From positions 38,516,751 through 38,580,750 of the forward strand of contig OX638130.1 of assembly GCA_951804985.1 (NCBI GenBank): 64,000 bases of DNA, given 5' to 3'. Source of the DNA: Dryomyza anilis (taxonomy: Eukaryota; Arthropoda; Insecta; Diptera; Dryomyzidae). A program made the position numbers and the translations under genes. The notes below the pieces were generated by a model. That model saw only the letters and a list, made by a program, of their open reading frames with translations, was not told where the DNA came from and searched no databases. The first letter of the stretch is position 1. Each line of letters opens with the position of its first letter. Below are positions 46,547-57,354 of this stretch, one piece after another.

Positions 46547-47007
46547 ATTACAACTGTACAGGTAGACTTTCGAACAATAATTTAAACAATCAAAACAACA
46601 ATTATAATAACAATAATAATAATAATAATAATAATGGCAGATACAACAATCATGGTAATAGAAATAATAATAACCATAATAATAACAACAATAGCAGATA
46701 CAATAATAATACACAAAATCAACTATATAACAATAATCAGAGTCAAAATGGGATGCACAATAATCAAAATCAAAACAACAGAAACCAAAATGCTCACTAT
46801 AATAATTATAGAAACAACAATCATTCACAAAACAATAGTCAAAATCAAAACCACCAATACAACAGAAACCAAAATTCTCACTATAATAACAATAATAATA
46901 ATTACAAAAATAATAATCAGAGAAATAATAATATTAGAATATTACAAAAAAACGAGAAAAGCCCGGAGGAGGATCCGAACCATTCTCCACCGCAGGGCGA
47001 GAATTAA
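46531..47007 (+). pseudogene. gag: Asn-rich C-terminal gag region of element 2
   Basis: About 158 codons are dominated by Asn with Gln, Tyr, His and Arg (N-rich runs such as YNNNNNNNNNNGRYNN). A single cysteine remains in the opening NYNCTGR, so no zinc knuckle can form. Poly-Asn regions of this kind are prion-like and may aid assembly or RNA binding; this is inference. The frame overlaps the end of capsid by a shift and ends in EDPNHSPPQGEN. Confidence 0.7.
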
Positions 47008-47889
47008 GAATATATAAAGTTTCAAATGATTTATATAGATTCAAATTTTTCAAAACCTTTAGACGGCATTTTAGGAAAAGATTTTTTAATAAAACATATG
47101 TGCATACTCGATTATGAAACATTCACAATGACTGTTAATACAAAAAACAATGAGCTGGTGCTACCATTAAAAACCAATTTAGAAGAAGTAAAATGTATTA
47201 AGGTATCACCACGATCAGAGGTAATACACCATTTAAATTTAAATCTTAAGGAAGACAGCGTAATCCTTAATGATGAAATAGCAAAGGGAGTTTATGAAGC
47301 TAATACAATAGTACCATGCAAAGGCATATGCCATATTAAAATTTTAAACACAACAGATGAAACTGTCGTTATCTCAGATATAACAATAAAAACAGAACCA
47401 TTATCTGATTATAGAATACTCGCCACACAAAGAACAAATAACAATGACACACGTTTTAAAAGGTTAATGAAATTGCTTAACATTGAAGGAAATGATGGTA
47501 GTGCCAAAAAACAACTTCTAAAAATTTTTGATGAATTTCAAAATGTGTTTCATTTAGAAGATGAGCCTCTGACCTCAAACAATTTCTATAATCAGAATAT
47601 AACATTATCAGACAATACACCTGTTTATATAAAAAATTATAGACTTCCGCATACACAGTATGATGAGATTAATATTCAAGTACAGAAACTATATAATGAT
47701 AACATTATTGAAGACTCAGTTAGTCCATACAATTCACCACTTTTACTAGTACCAAAAAATTCGAAAGATACAATAAAATGGCGTTTAGTTGTAGATTTTA
47801 GAAAATTAAACACAAAAATTATTAATGACAAATTTCCTTTAACACGTATTGAAGATATATTAGACAAATTAGGTCGGGCAAAATATTTT
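47008..47889 (+). pseudogene. pol: Truncated protease and N-terminal reverse transcriptase of element 2
   Basis: The open frame 47026-47892 begins in the last third of the aspartic protease, with DGILGKDFLIKH (the usual L-G-x-D-F motif). The part with the catalytic D-S/T-G is gone, so protease was deleted at the gag junction. The connector follows, then RT fingers: VYIKNYRLPHTQ, NSPLLLVPKN and WRLVVDFRKLNTKI. The frame closes at a TGA (47890-47892) after KYF; the same frame resumes at once with TLDMTSSFHQI, so this is one nonsense change. Confidence 0.85.
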
Positions 47890-47892
47890 TGA

Positions 47893-48777
47893 ACCTTAGA
47901 TATGACAAGTTCATTTCATCAAATAAGTTTAAACAAAGCGTCAATACAATTGACTGCATTTTCAACAAATAACGGACATTATCAGTTTAAAAGATTACCT
48001 TTTGGTTTAAAAATATCATCAAACAGCTTTCAAAGAATGCTCACGATAGCATTAACAGGATTAGATTCCAATGCATTTTTATACGTAGACGATATTGTAA
48101 TATTTGGTTGTAGTTTTTCCAACCACAATGAAAATTTAATTAAAGTCTTAGAAAGATTACAAAAGTATAATTTAAAATTAAACCCGTCCAAATGTAATTT
48201 TCTTAAAACAGAAGTAGTATATTTAGGACATTTAATCACACAAAACGGGATCAAAACTGACCCATCAAAATACAAAGTAATTAAAGAATATCCAATTCCG
48301 AAAAACGCTGATGAAGTACGTAGATTTGTAGCTTTTTGCAATTACTATCGTAGATTTATAGCAAATTATGCAAACATTGCGAAATGTTTAAATACGCTTT
48401 TAAAAAAGAATCAACCATTTATCTGGTCAAAAGAATGCCAAGAAGCATTCGAAACACTAAAATCTAAATTAATAAATCCACCAATATTACAATATCCTGA
48501 TTTTAACAAAACATTCATTCTTACAACGGACGCATCTGACTACGCGCTGGGTGCAATTTTGTCTCAAGGAGACATCGGTACAGATTTACCAATCTCATTT
48601 GCCAGCAAATCATTAAACAAACACGAAGTAAACAAACCAATAGTCGAAAAAGAATTACTAGCTACACATTGGGGTATACATTTTTTCAGACCCTATCTTT
48701 TTGGTCAAAAATTTCTTGTGGTAACAGACCACAGACCTTTAGTTTCACTATTTACACATAAAAACCCATCCCAAAAT
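47893..48777 (+). pseudogene. pol: Reverse transcriptase palm and RNase H of element 2
   Basis: The frame holds TLDMTSSFHQI (first catalytic Asp), YQFKRLPFGLKISSNSFQRM, LYVDDIVIFG (Y-x-D-D, 48077-48107), NLKLNPSKCNF, FVAFCNYYRRFI, then RNase H with LTTDASDYALGAILSQ (Asp), VEKELLATHWG (Glu) and VVTDHRPLVSLF (Asp). It ends at a TAA (48778) after a one-base change near 48770; the continuing sequence in another frame reads on to NADALSRI, the fourth RNase H acid. Catalytic residues are all present. Confidence 0.9.
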
Positions 48778-48839
48778 TAACAAGAATAAGACATGACCTA
48801 TCAAGCTATGATTTTGAAATCATATACAAGCAAGGCAAA

Positions 48840-50417
48840 ATGAATACGAATGCAGATGCATTATCGCGAATTAAAATAGATTCAGAAATTTTAAAACAAA
48901 TGATTCCAGTATCTACTGAAATCAAATCAACAACAAATGTGTTAGCAATTACAAGAAAAATGTCTGCTAAAGATAAAGCAGAAAAGGGTAAATGCACTTC
49001 TCAACAGGAGCCTGATCAACTTCACATGTGGGAATGCACATCCAACAATGACGTCAATAAAATAAACAAATTAAAATTTATTATAGAACGCAATCATAAA
49101 AAGTGTACAATTTTTATAGATAAAAATCTAAATACAATATTCGTAAGATGTAGCGATAATCCGCACAATCTAGATTGTACGCTGGAGAAACTATTATCAC
49201 AAATGCGAAATGTAGATATAAATCAGTTAGCACTGAGCGTAGAAGATTCAATCTTCGATATTATAAAAAAAGATGTATTAAAAGAAAAATACAATAAGCT
49301 GCAGCAAGAAAAATTAAATGGCCAACAAAATAAAACGCGTTCAAAATTATCAATATTAATATATAAACCACCGAAAAAAATAACCGACACTATAACACAA
49401 TATAAATTAATCGAAGAATTCCACAATGCACCTTATACAGGACATTTTGGAATAAGAAAAACAATTATAAAATTAAAACAAAGATATATTTGGAAAAATA
49501 TGAATAAAATGGTAAAAAAGTACATATCACAATGTCATCTATGCAATAAAAATAAACAAATAACACATACTAAAGAAAAATTAGTAATCACTGAAACTCC
49601 AAATAAAACTTTTGAAATAGTAACAATCGACACCGTTGGACCGTTGCGTATGTCCAACGGATACCGATACATATTAACAATACAATGCGAGCTATCGAAA
49701 TTCGTAGTAGCATATCCAATGGAAACTAAAGACGCAAATACAGTTGCATCAACTATAGTAGAACAATATATTTTGAAATACGGTTGTTTTAAATCACTTA
49801 AATCAGATATAGGTACAGAATTTGTTAACGAAACTATGAAACAAGTTTGTAAAATATTAGATATTAGACAGATCTTTTCAACACCATATCATCATCAAAC
49901 TGTAGGCACGATTGAAAGAAACCATAGAGTTTTAAACGAATTTTTAATTAATTTTTCACAAGATAATGAATGGGATAAGTGGATATCATATTATACTTTC
50001 TCTTATAACACAACACCGCATATTGATACTAATTATACACCCTACGAACTTGTATTTGGCAAATTGCCACAATTACCGAATGACACAATACACGACAACG
50101 CACCGATTTACAATTACGACCAATACGCAAACGAACTAAAAAAACGAATACAAATATCAACAGAAAAAGCTAAAAATTTAATTAATATCGCAAAACAACA
50201 TAGAAAAGAGAGCTATGATAAAAATGTAAAACCAATAAATTTGAAAATTGGAGAATTCGTATATATAAAACTAGAAAGTAGAAAAAAGCATGAAAGTCCA
50301 TATAAAGGACCATATGAAATTATACAATGTAATGGAGTAAATTCAGTTGTAAATATTAATGGAAAATATAAAGAATTTCACAACAATAATATAAAAAGAA
50401 CAAATGAAATAATGTAA
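48840..50417 (+). CDS. pol: Integrase of element 2 (intact domain)
   Basis: The 525-codon frame opens in the end of RNase H (NADALSRIKI), passes a linker, then has the HHCC zinc domain (H-NAPYTGH, then CHLC near 49530-49550) and the catalytic core: IVTIDTVGPL (Asp), LKSDIGTEFVN (Asp) and TVGTIERNHR (Glu), the D,D-35-E set. The C-terminal part has YDKNVKPINLKIGEFVYIK, the GPY/F-like HESPYKGPYEII, and no chromodomain. Of all pol domains only this one is free of stops. Integrase inserts the cDNA into the chromosome. The ATG at 48840 is inside the polyprotein and not a natural start. Confidence 0.9.
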   Translation: MNTNADALSRIKIDSEILKQMIPVSTEIKSTTNVLAITRKMSAKDKAEKGKCTSQQEPDQLHMWECTSNNDVNKINKLKFIIERNHKKCTIFIDKNLNTIFVRCSDNPHNLDCTLEKLLSQMRNVDINQLALSVEDSIFDIIKKDVLKEKYNKLQQEKLNGQQNKTRSKLSILIYKPPKKITDTITQYKLIEEFHNAPYTGHFGIRKTIIKLKQRYIWKNMNKMVKKYISQCHLCNKNKQITHTKEKLVITETPNKTFEIVTIDTVGPLRMSNGYRYILTIQCELSKFVVAYPMETKDANTVASTIVEQYILKYGCFKSLKSDIGTEFVNETMKQVCKILDIRQIFSTPYHHQTVGTIERNHRVLNEFLINFSQDNEWDKWISYYTFSYNTTPHIDTNYTPYELVFGKLPQLPNDTIHDNAPIYNYDQYANELKKRIQISTEKAKNLINIAKQHRKESYDKNVKPINLKIGEFVYIKLESRKKHESPYKGPYEIIQCNGVNSVVNINGKYKEFHNNNIKRTNEIM

Positions 50418-50520
50418 ATATATACTTAATATTAAGTAATAAGTAATTAAACAAAACATTATAATAATGTATTACGATATAAAAATTTATAAATTCAAAA
50501 ATGTATAAATTTTATCTTTT

Positions 50521-50530
50521 AGGGTAAGGG
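50521..50530 (+). promoter_or_regulatory. Polypurine tract of element 2
   Basis: AGGGTAAGGG lies immediately before the 3' LTR start TGTAGTG, the position of the plus-strand primer. It contains one T. Confidence 0.7.
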
Positions 50531-51161
50531 TGTAGTGTAATTATATTTTACACACATTATTATAATATTTGCCCACTGTATTGTCATGCGTTGCATAAAA
50601 GCTCTTTTTAAAGCTTTAACTATTCTAATGCACACAATGTAAATAACAACGATGCGTCGCTGCTTTGTTTCAAGCACTGCTTTGACTCGTTATTATTACG
50701 ATCGCTACAATAACAATTGTATGCACACGCGAGCATTGAACTTGCCGCGATTGCCGAAATATGCAACAACTAATAAGCGCGAGCATTGAACTTGCCACGA
50801 ATACAGAAATATGAAACAACTAATAAGCAGCGCTGCGCGCAAAATATAATAACAATAACAAATTAGGCAATGCATGGCAAAAGAACGATAGTTACATAGG
50901 AATTTAAGGAATCGAAATATTGTTAGTTTTAAGTATAAAAGACAATGTAAATTTACAAATAAATTAGAATGAAATCAGCATCAAATGCTTTCTCTTCTCC
51001 TGCTGCTTTTAAATAAGCTAAGCAACCAAAACCGCTAAGAGCTGCTGTGTTTTGAATTAAACACTTAGCGCGCCTTTTGACCTGTGGCAGTAATGCTGGT
51101 CACCCTGCAAAAATAGGAACATATTAGAAAATAGAATAGGGCACGACCAACAGATATTACA
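50531..51161 (+). repeat. 3' LTR of element 2
   Basis: 631 bp, matching the 5' LTR except for about seven substitutions and a 10-bp gap (ATATTTTAAG-type, near 50930). It ends AGATATTACA and is followed by the CATT duplication. Confidence 0.92.
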
Positions 51162-51430
51162 CATTAATAATAGTGGTAAACCGTTAAGATACAAACTTAA
51201 AATGTTCACTGAAAATCATCCTTAGGAAGTTCCCTATAATCGCTCTTTAGTCATCAAAAACGAAGTAGGAACCATTTCGCTACAAAATGACGAATATTGG
51301 TTATCCTTTGAACCCTTTAGGACCCAATAGCGCCTAACGCAGACGTGTAGGGGTATAAGTTTATACTAAATTTGTGTTCCACTGACCATAGAGAACCTGT
51401 AAATCAAAAAAAATTGGAGTTCAAATTTTA
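51162..51430 (-). repeat. Dispersed repeat R, copy 2, right part
   Basis: It continues the repeat from 44145: CATTAATAATAGTGGTAAACC, TTAGGAAGTTCCCTATAATC, TTGGTTATCCTTTG, CAGACGTGTAGGGGTATAAG and TTGGAGTTCAA, the reverse complement of copy 1 at 38395-38690. Confidence 0.8.
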
Positions 51431-51518
51431 GTGCCGCACAGTGTTATTATTATATTATATTATAACCATTTCCCGAAAAATCCAATTCCAATTAAACTGT
51501 TGGAAAGTAAATAATAAG

Positions 51519-51565
51519 TATAGTTTGGCGCTACAGTCCTGAAGAACTTATGCCGAAATGTTTTC
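51519..51565 (-). mobile_element. SINE 3'-end fragment
   Basis: AGTTTGGCGCTACAGTCCTG followed by AAGAACTTATGCCGAA matches the 3' end of the SINE on the minus strand. The rest is missing. As at 38392, the SINE end lies next to repeat R. Confidence 0.75.
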
Positions 51566-54066
51566 TTTGATAAAGACGTTCTTAGACCTGTTGAGGTCCT
51601 TCTCCGACTTCAACTTGTCTTCGTAATTTGTCCTTGATACTTTCAGGACAAATTATCTGGTTTCAACTAAGTCTTTTTATTTATTTATTAAATCAAACAC
51701 GAGTTTAAAACTTACTACTTTAAACTTACTAGTACTGGACAACTCAGCTGATCGGAAAGAATTAATTTTTAGTCTATATTTAACATCTACATAACACCTC
51801 GTATTCGTATAATTTCACAATAAAATGAGTACTTTCATAATGCTCAAATAACTTAGTCAGCATTACTGAGTGACTTATAGACTAAAAGAACTTAATCAGC
51901 ATTTATTTGTATGATCAGAGTGACCTATTTAATGTGGGCGTACTATACTGACTATGTTAAGTGGTGTGTGCTAAAACAATTAAATGCTGTCTGTATTTAA
52001 CATGCATAATCCTTAACCCTAAAAATATGCCATCAAGAAAAATATACTAGTTAAAATTATATTGTGATCATACCCTGCAGAGAAGTCTCGACTAGTAACA
52101 TAAATATGTAGTATTCAAATTAGTAACAATGTTTCTAGATCGGTAACTAGTTAAAATGAATGCATAGAAAACCAGTTAAATACAAATTGTTTCGTAGCGG
52201 AACATGTCAAAATTGTCAATAATAAAATAAATTTTGAAATAGAAATTAAATTGTCTTTATCATATTGAATCATACTTCCTTTTGATAATCGTGGTGTGTT
52301 CTTTCGTGGCATTTGCGCTATTAGGTTCTCCGCTATGGACTTAAGTAAAATTTAAGGAAGACTCAATGTGAAAAAGCAATGTTACACATGATGATGGTCA
52401 TACAATCATGTACTGGTCTTGGCCGCTAGGCAGTTTCATACATTGTTCGATATGACTTAGCGAGACCGCTGGATCTTGATGCACTTGTCTATGTCAATGT
52501 CGTCTAATAGCACATACGGATCATGGTTCAGAGAGGACCAAAGATGGATATTTTTAAATTTTTTTTATTTTTAAATATATTCCAACTGGTAATAGCAACC
52601 AATTTAAATTAAAAGAAGTAGTTTATAAACTGACTCTAAAAAATTAGTTTATAGACTGGTTAAAATAAACTAGTTATGAAACTATTTGAATGTAATGCAA
52701 GATGGGACAATTGACACATCGTAGGACATGAAAATAATACAGTTTGTTGTATGAAAATGGGGTCAAATTCGGGCTAGTTGAGTGTCTACGGAGAACTAGA
52801 TCAATACTAGTATTCAATTAGTCCTTTACACTGCAGGGTAGCTCTACGATTATGATACACAACATACCTTTCCCCTTATTGTAAGAAAAAATTATTATTA
52901 TTAAAAAGAATAATATTTTTACCTTTGGTATTATTTTGTATTATTTTCAAAGAGAAAATTATTATTAAAAAGAATAATAGTTTTTTCTTTTACATTACGT
53001 TGATTTCTATTTTTAATTAAGAGTAAAAGAAAAATTTTAAGTGAGTTATGAAATTTTGATCTTTACTTTGTATAATACTTAATGCATATTTGAAAATTGA
53101 GAGTTGTAATTTCGAATTGTATATAATAAAAACCTTGTCCAAACAATAATGCATAATATAATTTATTTTTTGATTGCGTCGATGTTGGTTGTATTTATAT
53201 TTATAGTTTGAGATATTTCCTTTTCTATGTTGCGTTGTTTTTCAGCCAAATTGAATCGTATTTTGTTGAGAGCAGATACTAAAATTGTAATTTAATATTT
53301 CTGGATATTATTACGGATCAGTCTTTAAATGTTTTGAAAATTGTCTTCTTTTAGTTCTTTTGTTGTTGAAATTGTCAGCATATTTCTTCATACTTCTTTA
53401 TCCATTAGGTTCACATTCACAGCTAAATAAGTGTATATTTACAAAATGTTAGCGTAAGAAAATTGTCATCTTTTAATTGTATGTAAAGATGTATGTAAAG
53501 ATGCTTCATTTTGTTACAAGAGTTGCATATTTGCTGATTTGCGATTTGTCATATTTATAGTGTAGCTCTTTTCTCTTAGTCAAACATGTTATTGATATCC
53601 AGTTGTTGTTGATCGCCGCCATAATTATCACATGTTTTCATCATTCTTCTCTCATGGTGGATTACATCACATTACTATTTTAGACCTTTTCCCAACAAAA
53701 TTAAACGACCTTCTTTGACATTTAAAATTTAAACTTTGCATCTACTGCATCGATTACTATTGTTTGGTGGATATCTACTTCCTGGTAATGTCCTTCTTGC
53801 CATTTAAAATACTTGTAAACTTTTATTTCTTGAAACATAATTTAATTTTAATACAATTTTTAATTTTAGTATATAGTTGTGTATATTTTAATTGCATCTT
53901 TATATTAAGCTTTTTAGTTTATACGTTTTACTAAAATGAACATACTTCATTGTACTTTAAAATGTCATGTAAATTATAATTTTATAATATCACACGTTCA
54001 GGTCAAAAGTGGTTGAAACAGTATGTTAGAATACAAAATTGATCGAAATGTGTACAGTGAACACGA

Positions 54067-54071
<5 letters not shown>
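51566..54071. other. AT-rich stretch with weak minus-strand coding relic
   Basis: No gene is called. At about 53165-53300 the minus strand has a 40-codon segment with ALNKIRFNLAEKQRNIEKEI before a stop, and nearby frames upstream look protein-like but are full of stops. It could be an old retroelement remnant. The rest is AT-rich with ACTAGTT-type words. Confidence 0.4.

Positions 54072-54137
<66 letters not shown>
54072..54137. repeat. (TA)n microsatellite
   Basis: About 32 TA dinucleotides, ending at TGTGTG just before LINE sequence. The LINE's 5' truncation point is at or next to this tract. Confidence 0.97.
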
Positions 54138-54142
<5 letters not shown>

Positions 54143-54149
54143 AACCGAC

Positions 54150-55141
54150 TTCTGTTACCATAGCCTTGTCGGAAGACACGCTTTTAGTGTGATGGACGTA
54201 CGCTCGATCCGAAATGCCAACATCGACTCGGATCACTTCATTGTAGCAGCCAAGGTTCGCACACGCTTATGCGCCGCGAAAAATGCACGTAAACCCACTC
54301 AAAGAAAGATAGACGTCAGTAAGCTGCACACACAACAGACCGAACAAGCCTATGCCGCTCGACTCTCACATCTTCTTGCCCAAGACACTCCCCCTCTCGA
54401 AGATATATGCGCGCAGTGGACACACGTCTCCCGCTCAATGCGTATGGCTGCCGAAGAGGTGTTTGGATTCCAACGCCCACTACGGAACAAGTGGTATGAC
54501 GAAGAGTGTCGCGCAGCCACTACAGAGAAAGACGCTGCATATAGAGCCACCCTGCAGTCGGTAGTTATGCGAAGGAGCGATACAGCGAGAAGAGGAAGGA
54601 GGAGAGACATCTTTTCAAGCGAAAGAAAGATAATTAGAAGGACGCAAGTGTGAAGATATTGAGATGCATGACGACAGGAACGAGGATCGAAAATTTTTTC
54701 AGAAAATAAGACGCCTGACTGGGGGTTTAAAGACCAGACCCTCCTGTCAGGACGATGACGGGAATCTAGTAACAGATGTCCAGGGTACACTGAGATTATG
54801 GAGAGAGCACTTCTCTGATCTTCTAGCAGGCGATGATGACAACTATTCCGCTAATAGAGAAGACAGCTTGACAACCCCAGTTGCTGACGACGTCGTTGAC
54901 ATACAGCCGCCTGACCGTGAAGAGGTCTGCACAGCCATCAACAGGCTGAAAAACAACAAAGCCGCAGGATCGGATGGTCTGCATTCTGAGTTGTTTAAGA
55001 ACGGAGGCGATGAGCTCATAACGAGCATGCCCAGCTCATCAGCAGAATATGGTCAGAAGAAAGTATGCCTAGCGAATGAAATCTCAGTATACTCTTCCCA
55101 ATCCTTAAGAAGGGGGATCCCACGATACACGCCTACTACCG
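54150..55141 (+). pseudogene. RTE-like LINE: endonuclease end and RT fingers
   Basis: The frame to 54653 contains the endonuclease end and an arginine-rich linker. The next frame (54664-55146) has SLTTPVADDVVDIQPPDREEV, AINRLKNNKAAGSDGLHSELFKN (RT block 1) and then shifts. Beyond 55050 the readable sequence continues in other frames with a YK-VL-NVLCERLKPIVNRL segment near 55165-55225, CGFR-GKST and FVDYKAAFDSPIRS near 55338-55375 (first catalytic Asp). At least three frame changes are present. Confidence 0.8.
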
Positions 55142-55458
55142 TATGATAAATCTCTTCAATATCGCATATAAGGTTCTAACAAACGTATTATGTGAAAGAC
55201 TGAAGCCCATCGTCAACCGACTGAATGGACCTTAACAGTGCGGCTTCAGACCTGGCAAGTCCACCATAGAACCGATTTTCACATTGCGCCAAATTGTGGA
55301 AAAGACCAAAGAGTAGCAGATCGACACCCACCACCTTTTCGTCGACTACAAAGCTGCCTTCGACAGTCCGATAAGAAGTCGCCTATATGCCACCATGTTT
55401 GAGTTCGGTATACCTGCGAAACTTATAAAGGCTGACCCTGAGTGACACACGTTGCTCA

Positions 55459-56094
55459 GTGAGAATTGGGAACAACCTCTTCGATACGTTTAATACCGAT
55501 CGAGGTTTCAGACAAGGTGATTCCCTATCGTGTAACTTCTTCAACCTAATAATGGGGAAGACTGTAAGAGCTGCACATCTCCATCACAATGGCACTATCT
55601 TCAACAAGAGTTTCATGCTGCACGGGTACGCTGATGATATCGACATCATTGGGCAGAGCGTACTAGCAGTCAGTGCAGCATTCTCCAATTTAGAGAGGGA
55701 ATCGCGTCGAATGGGTCTTACGGTGAATGAGGACAAGACGAAGTACCTGGTGTCAACAAACAAAGAGTCCCGGTGTCTTGGACAACAATTCACTATTGAC
55801 AACCACAACTGCGAAGTTGTGAAGGACTTCGTCTACCTAGGTACCATCATCAACAAGGAGAACAAATTCAGCCTGGAGATTAGCCGAAGAATAACTCTTG
55901 CCAACAGGTGTTACTTTGGGCTTAGTAGGCAATTGAGGAGCAGAGCCCTCTCTCGATGGACAAAAACTACGCTCTATAAGTCGCTCATCATGCCAGTCCT
56001 CCTTTATGGTGCATGCACGCTTGCCAACAGCGATGAGAGAGCTTTAGGAGAGATTCTTAGGAAAATCTATGGCCCGATATTCATTGAAAACTAG
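55459..56094 (+). pseudogene. RTE-like LINE: RT palm and thumb
   Basis: The 211-codon frame contains FRQGDSLSCNFFNLIMGK, HGYADDIDIIG (55621-55653; Y-A-D-D active site), MGLTVNEDKTKYLVS, VKDFVYLGTIIN, ISRRITLANRCYFGLSRQL and TTLYKSLIMPVLLYGA. It is the longest intact part of the element. It stops at 56092, but sequence beyond reads on in another frame to the WLGHV motif. Confidence 0.9.
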
Positions 56095-56262
56095 TACAGA
56101 ATCAGATGGAACGACGAGCTGTATGAGCTCTACGCCGACATGACAAAGTCAGGCGCATTAAGATCCAGAGCGTACGCTGGCTTGGACATGTCGAGCGTAG
56201 GGATGAAAGCGCTCCAGCAAAAAAGGTGTTCAATTCTGTAGCCAGTGGTGTTCAACGTATAA

Positions 56263-56786
56263 ATATGAAATTGTTTGTACGATATTATTCCTTTGCAGCT
56301 TTTATTCGTAAATGGAAAATCGCTTTTTTATCCATACTGAGAGATATTTCAGCTACTAAATACAGGGTGTAAACGTAATTATTTTTACATTTTATTTTAT
56401 TTATAACTTTGAAAGTTAACACGATAAAAAAATATCACAAACGAAGAACAATTCTCCATAGTTTTTAAAAATAGTTAAAGAATTATATTTCTGTATGAGT
56501 TAGGACGAATTTCCGTACTTTAGTTTTCCAGTTTGATTTCAAATTCAAAGACAATTTAAAGTCAGGTTTAAAATTAAAGTCTACTTTTTTGACAATTTTT
56601 ATAAATAATAAAATATTTATACTTTTTGAGATATATCCTTTTGAAATAAACTTTGTTTAAAAATGACTACTCTAAAATCAAAATTTTGGCAATTTTATTA
56701 TCTTTTAAATAAGACTTCAGTGTTTTATTTTGCTTCACTATTGCTTAAGTTATGTTCAATTGATTAACACGACTTTTGCAATATTT
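56263..56786. other. AT-rich stretch, no gene seen
   Basis: No repeat or coding sequence recognised. Confidence 0.4.
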
Positions 56787-56790
56787 ATAC

Positions 56791-57308
56791 TGTTACGAAA
56801 AGAGGTAATTCGCTCCACTGTGCAAGAATAAATGAGACGCAAGACAATTCAGCGCACTAAACAATGTGTCAGAAAGAGACTGAAGATCATTCAGCGCACT
56901 GAGGCAATGTGTGAGAAAGAAAAAGAAGATCAGCGCATAAGAAACACATAAGTGCGAATAGGATGCCAATAGCATGCGTCATTCACGAAACGAGTAGAAC
57001 GTTCTCGAGACATGTCGAAGATTATCGAAACGTGTCGAACTGATGCATGCAGTATATTTATAGGGACGCCGCATCTGGGGCACAGCACTTCACTAGTGAT
57101 TTGGGAAGTACTCGAGTGTGTCTCATGTGAGAACAATGTCAAGTTAAATTGTGGATATGGATCAGTTGTTAGAATTTGTTATTATTAAAGTAAATTAATA
57201 AAGTTAATTGTTATAATTTAAACCAAACATAAGCGTGTTTTTATTTTGTACACAATCCGAAGATACGAACTTCTAGAACAGGTTTCCGTAGACTGAATTT
57301 TCGTAACA
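56791..57308 (+). repeat. Solo LTR, 518 bp
   Basis: It starts TGTTACGAAAAGAGG and ends GAATTTTCGTAACA, a short inverted repeat ending in TG...CA. The 4-bp duplication ATAC flanks it (56787-56790, 57309-57312). It contains a TATA-like GTATATTTATAGGG near 57050 and an AATAAAG near 57200. No internal region or second LTR lies nearby, so it formed by recombination between LTRs. Two short relics of the same family are at 1413 and 1994. Confidence 0.9.
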
Positions 57309-57354
57309 ATACATATTTTTTCAAATTTACAAGGTGGATATCGAGTTTTCTCTA

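Larger units (their letters stand above)
44146..51161 (+). mobile_element. Ty3/gypsy LTR retrotransposon (element 2), 7.0 kb, young but broken
   Basis: Direct LTRs (44146-44786, 50531-51161) start TGTAGTGTAATT and end ATTACA. The insertion duplicated CATT (44142-44145, 51162-51165) within repeat R. A primer site follows the 5' LTR and a purine tract precedes the 3' LTR. Between them are a non-ATG frame, a RING-like frame, gag, truncated protease, RT, RNase H and integrase, with no env. The gag and RT sequence recall the Mdg3/Blastopia group from memory. By eye the LTRs differ at about seven bases and one 10-bp indel, so insertion is recent relative to element 1. Confidence 0.9.
54138..56262 (+). 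mobile_element. RTE-like LINE, 5'-truncated, 2.1 kb
   Basis: It begins in the last part of the endonuclease (DVRSIRNANIDSDHFIVAAK, which includes the catalytic S-D-H), followed by a linker, the RT and a C-terminal region with WLGHVERRDESAP (about 56170-56210). It ends near 56262 without a clear poly(A) or repeat tail. The order and motifs are RTE-like. Several frame breaks make it inactive. A deleted copy lies at 35071-35825. Confidence 0.85.

Noticed and set aside
46454..47017. Open frames on both strands over the Asn-rich region (Tyr/Cys-rich minus, Ile/Thr-rich plus)
   Set aside because: They are other readings of the AAT/AAC repeat coding for the Asn-rich gag tail.
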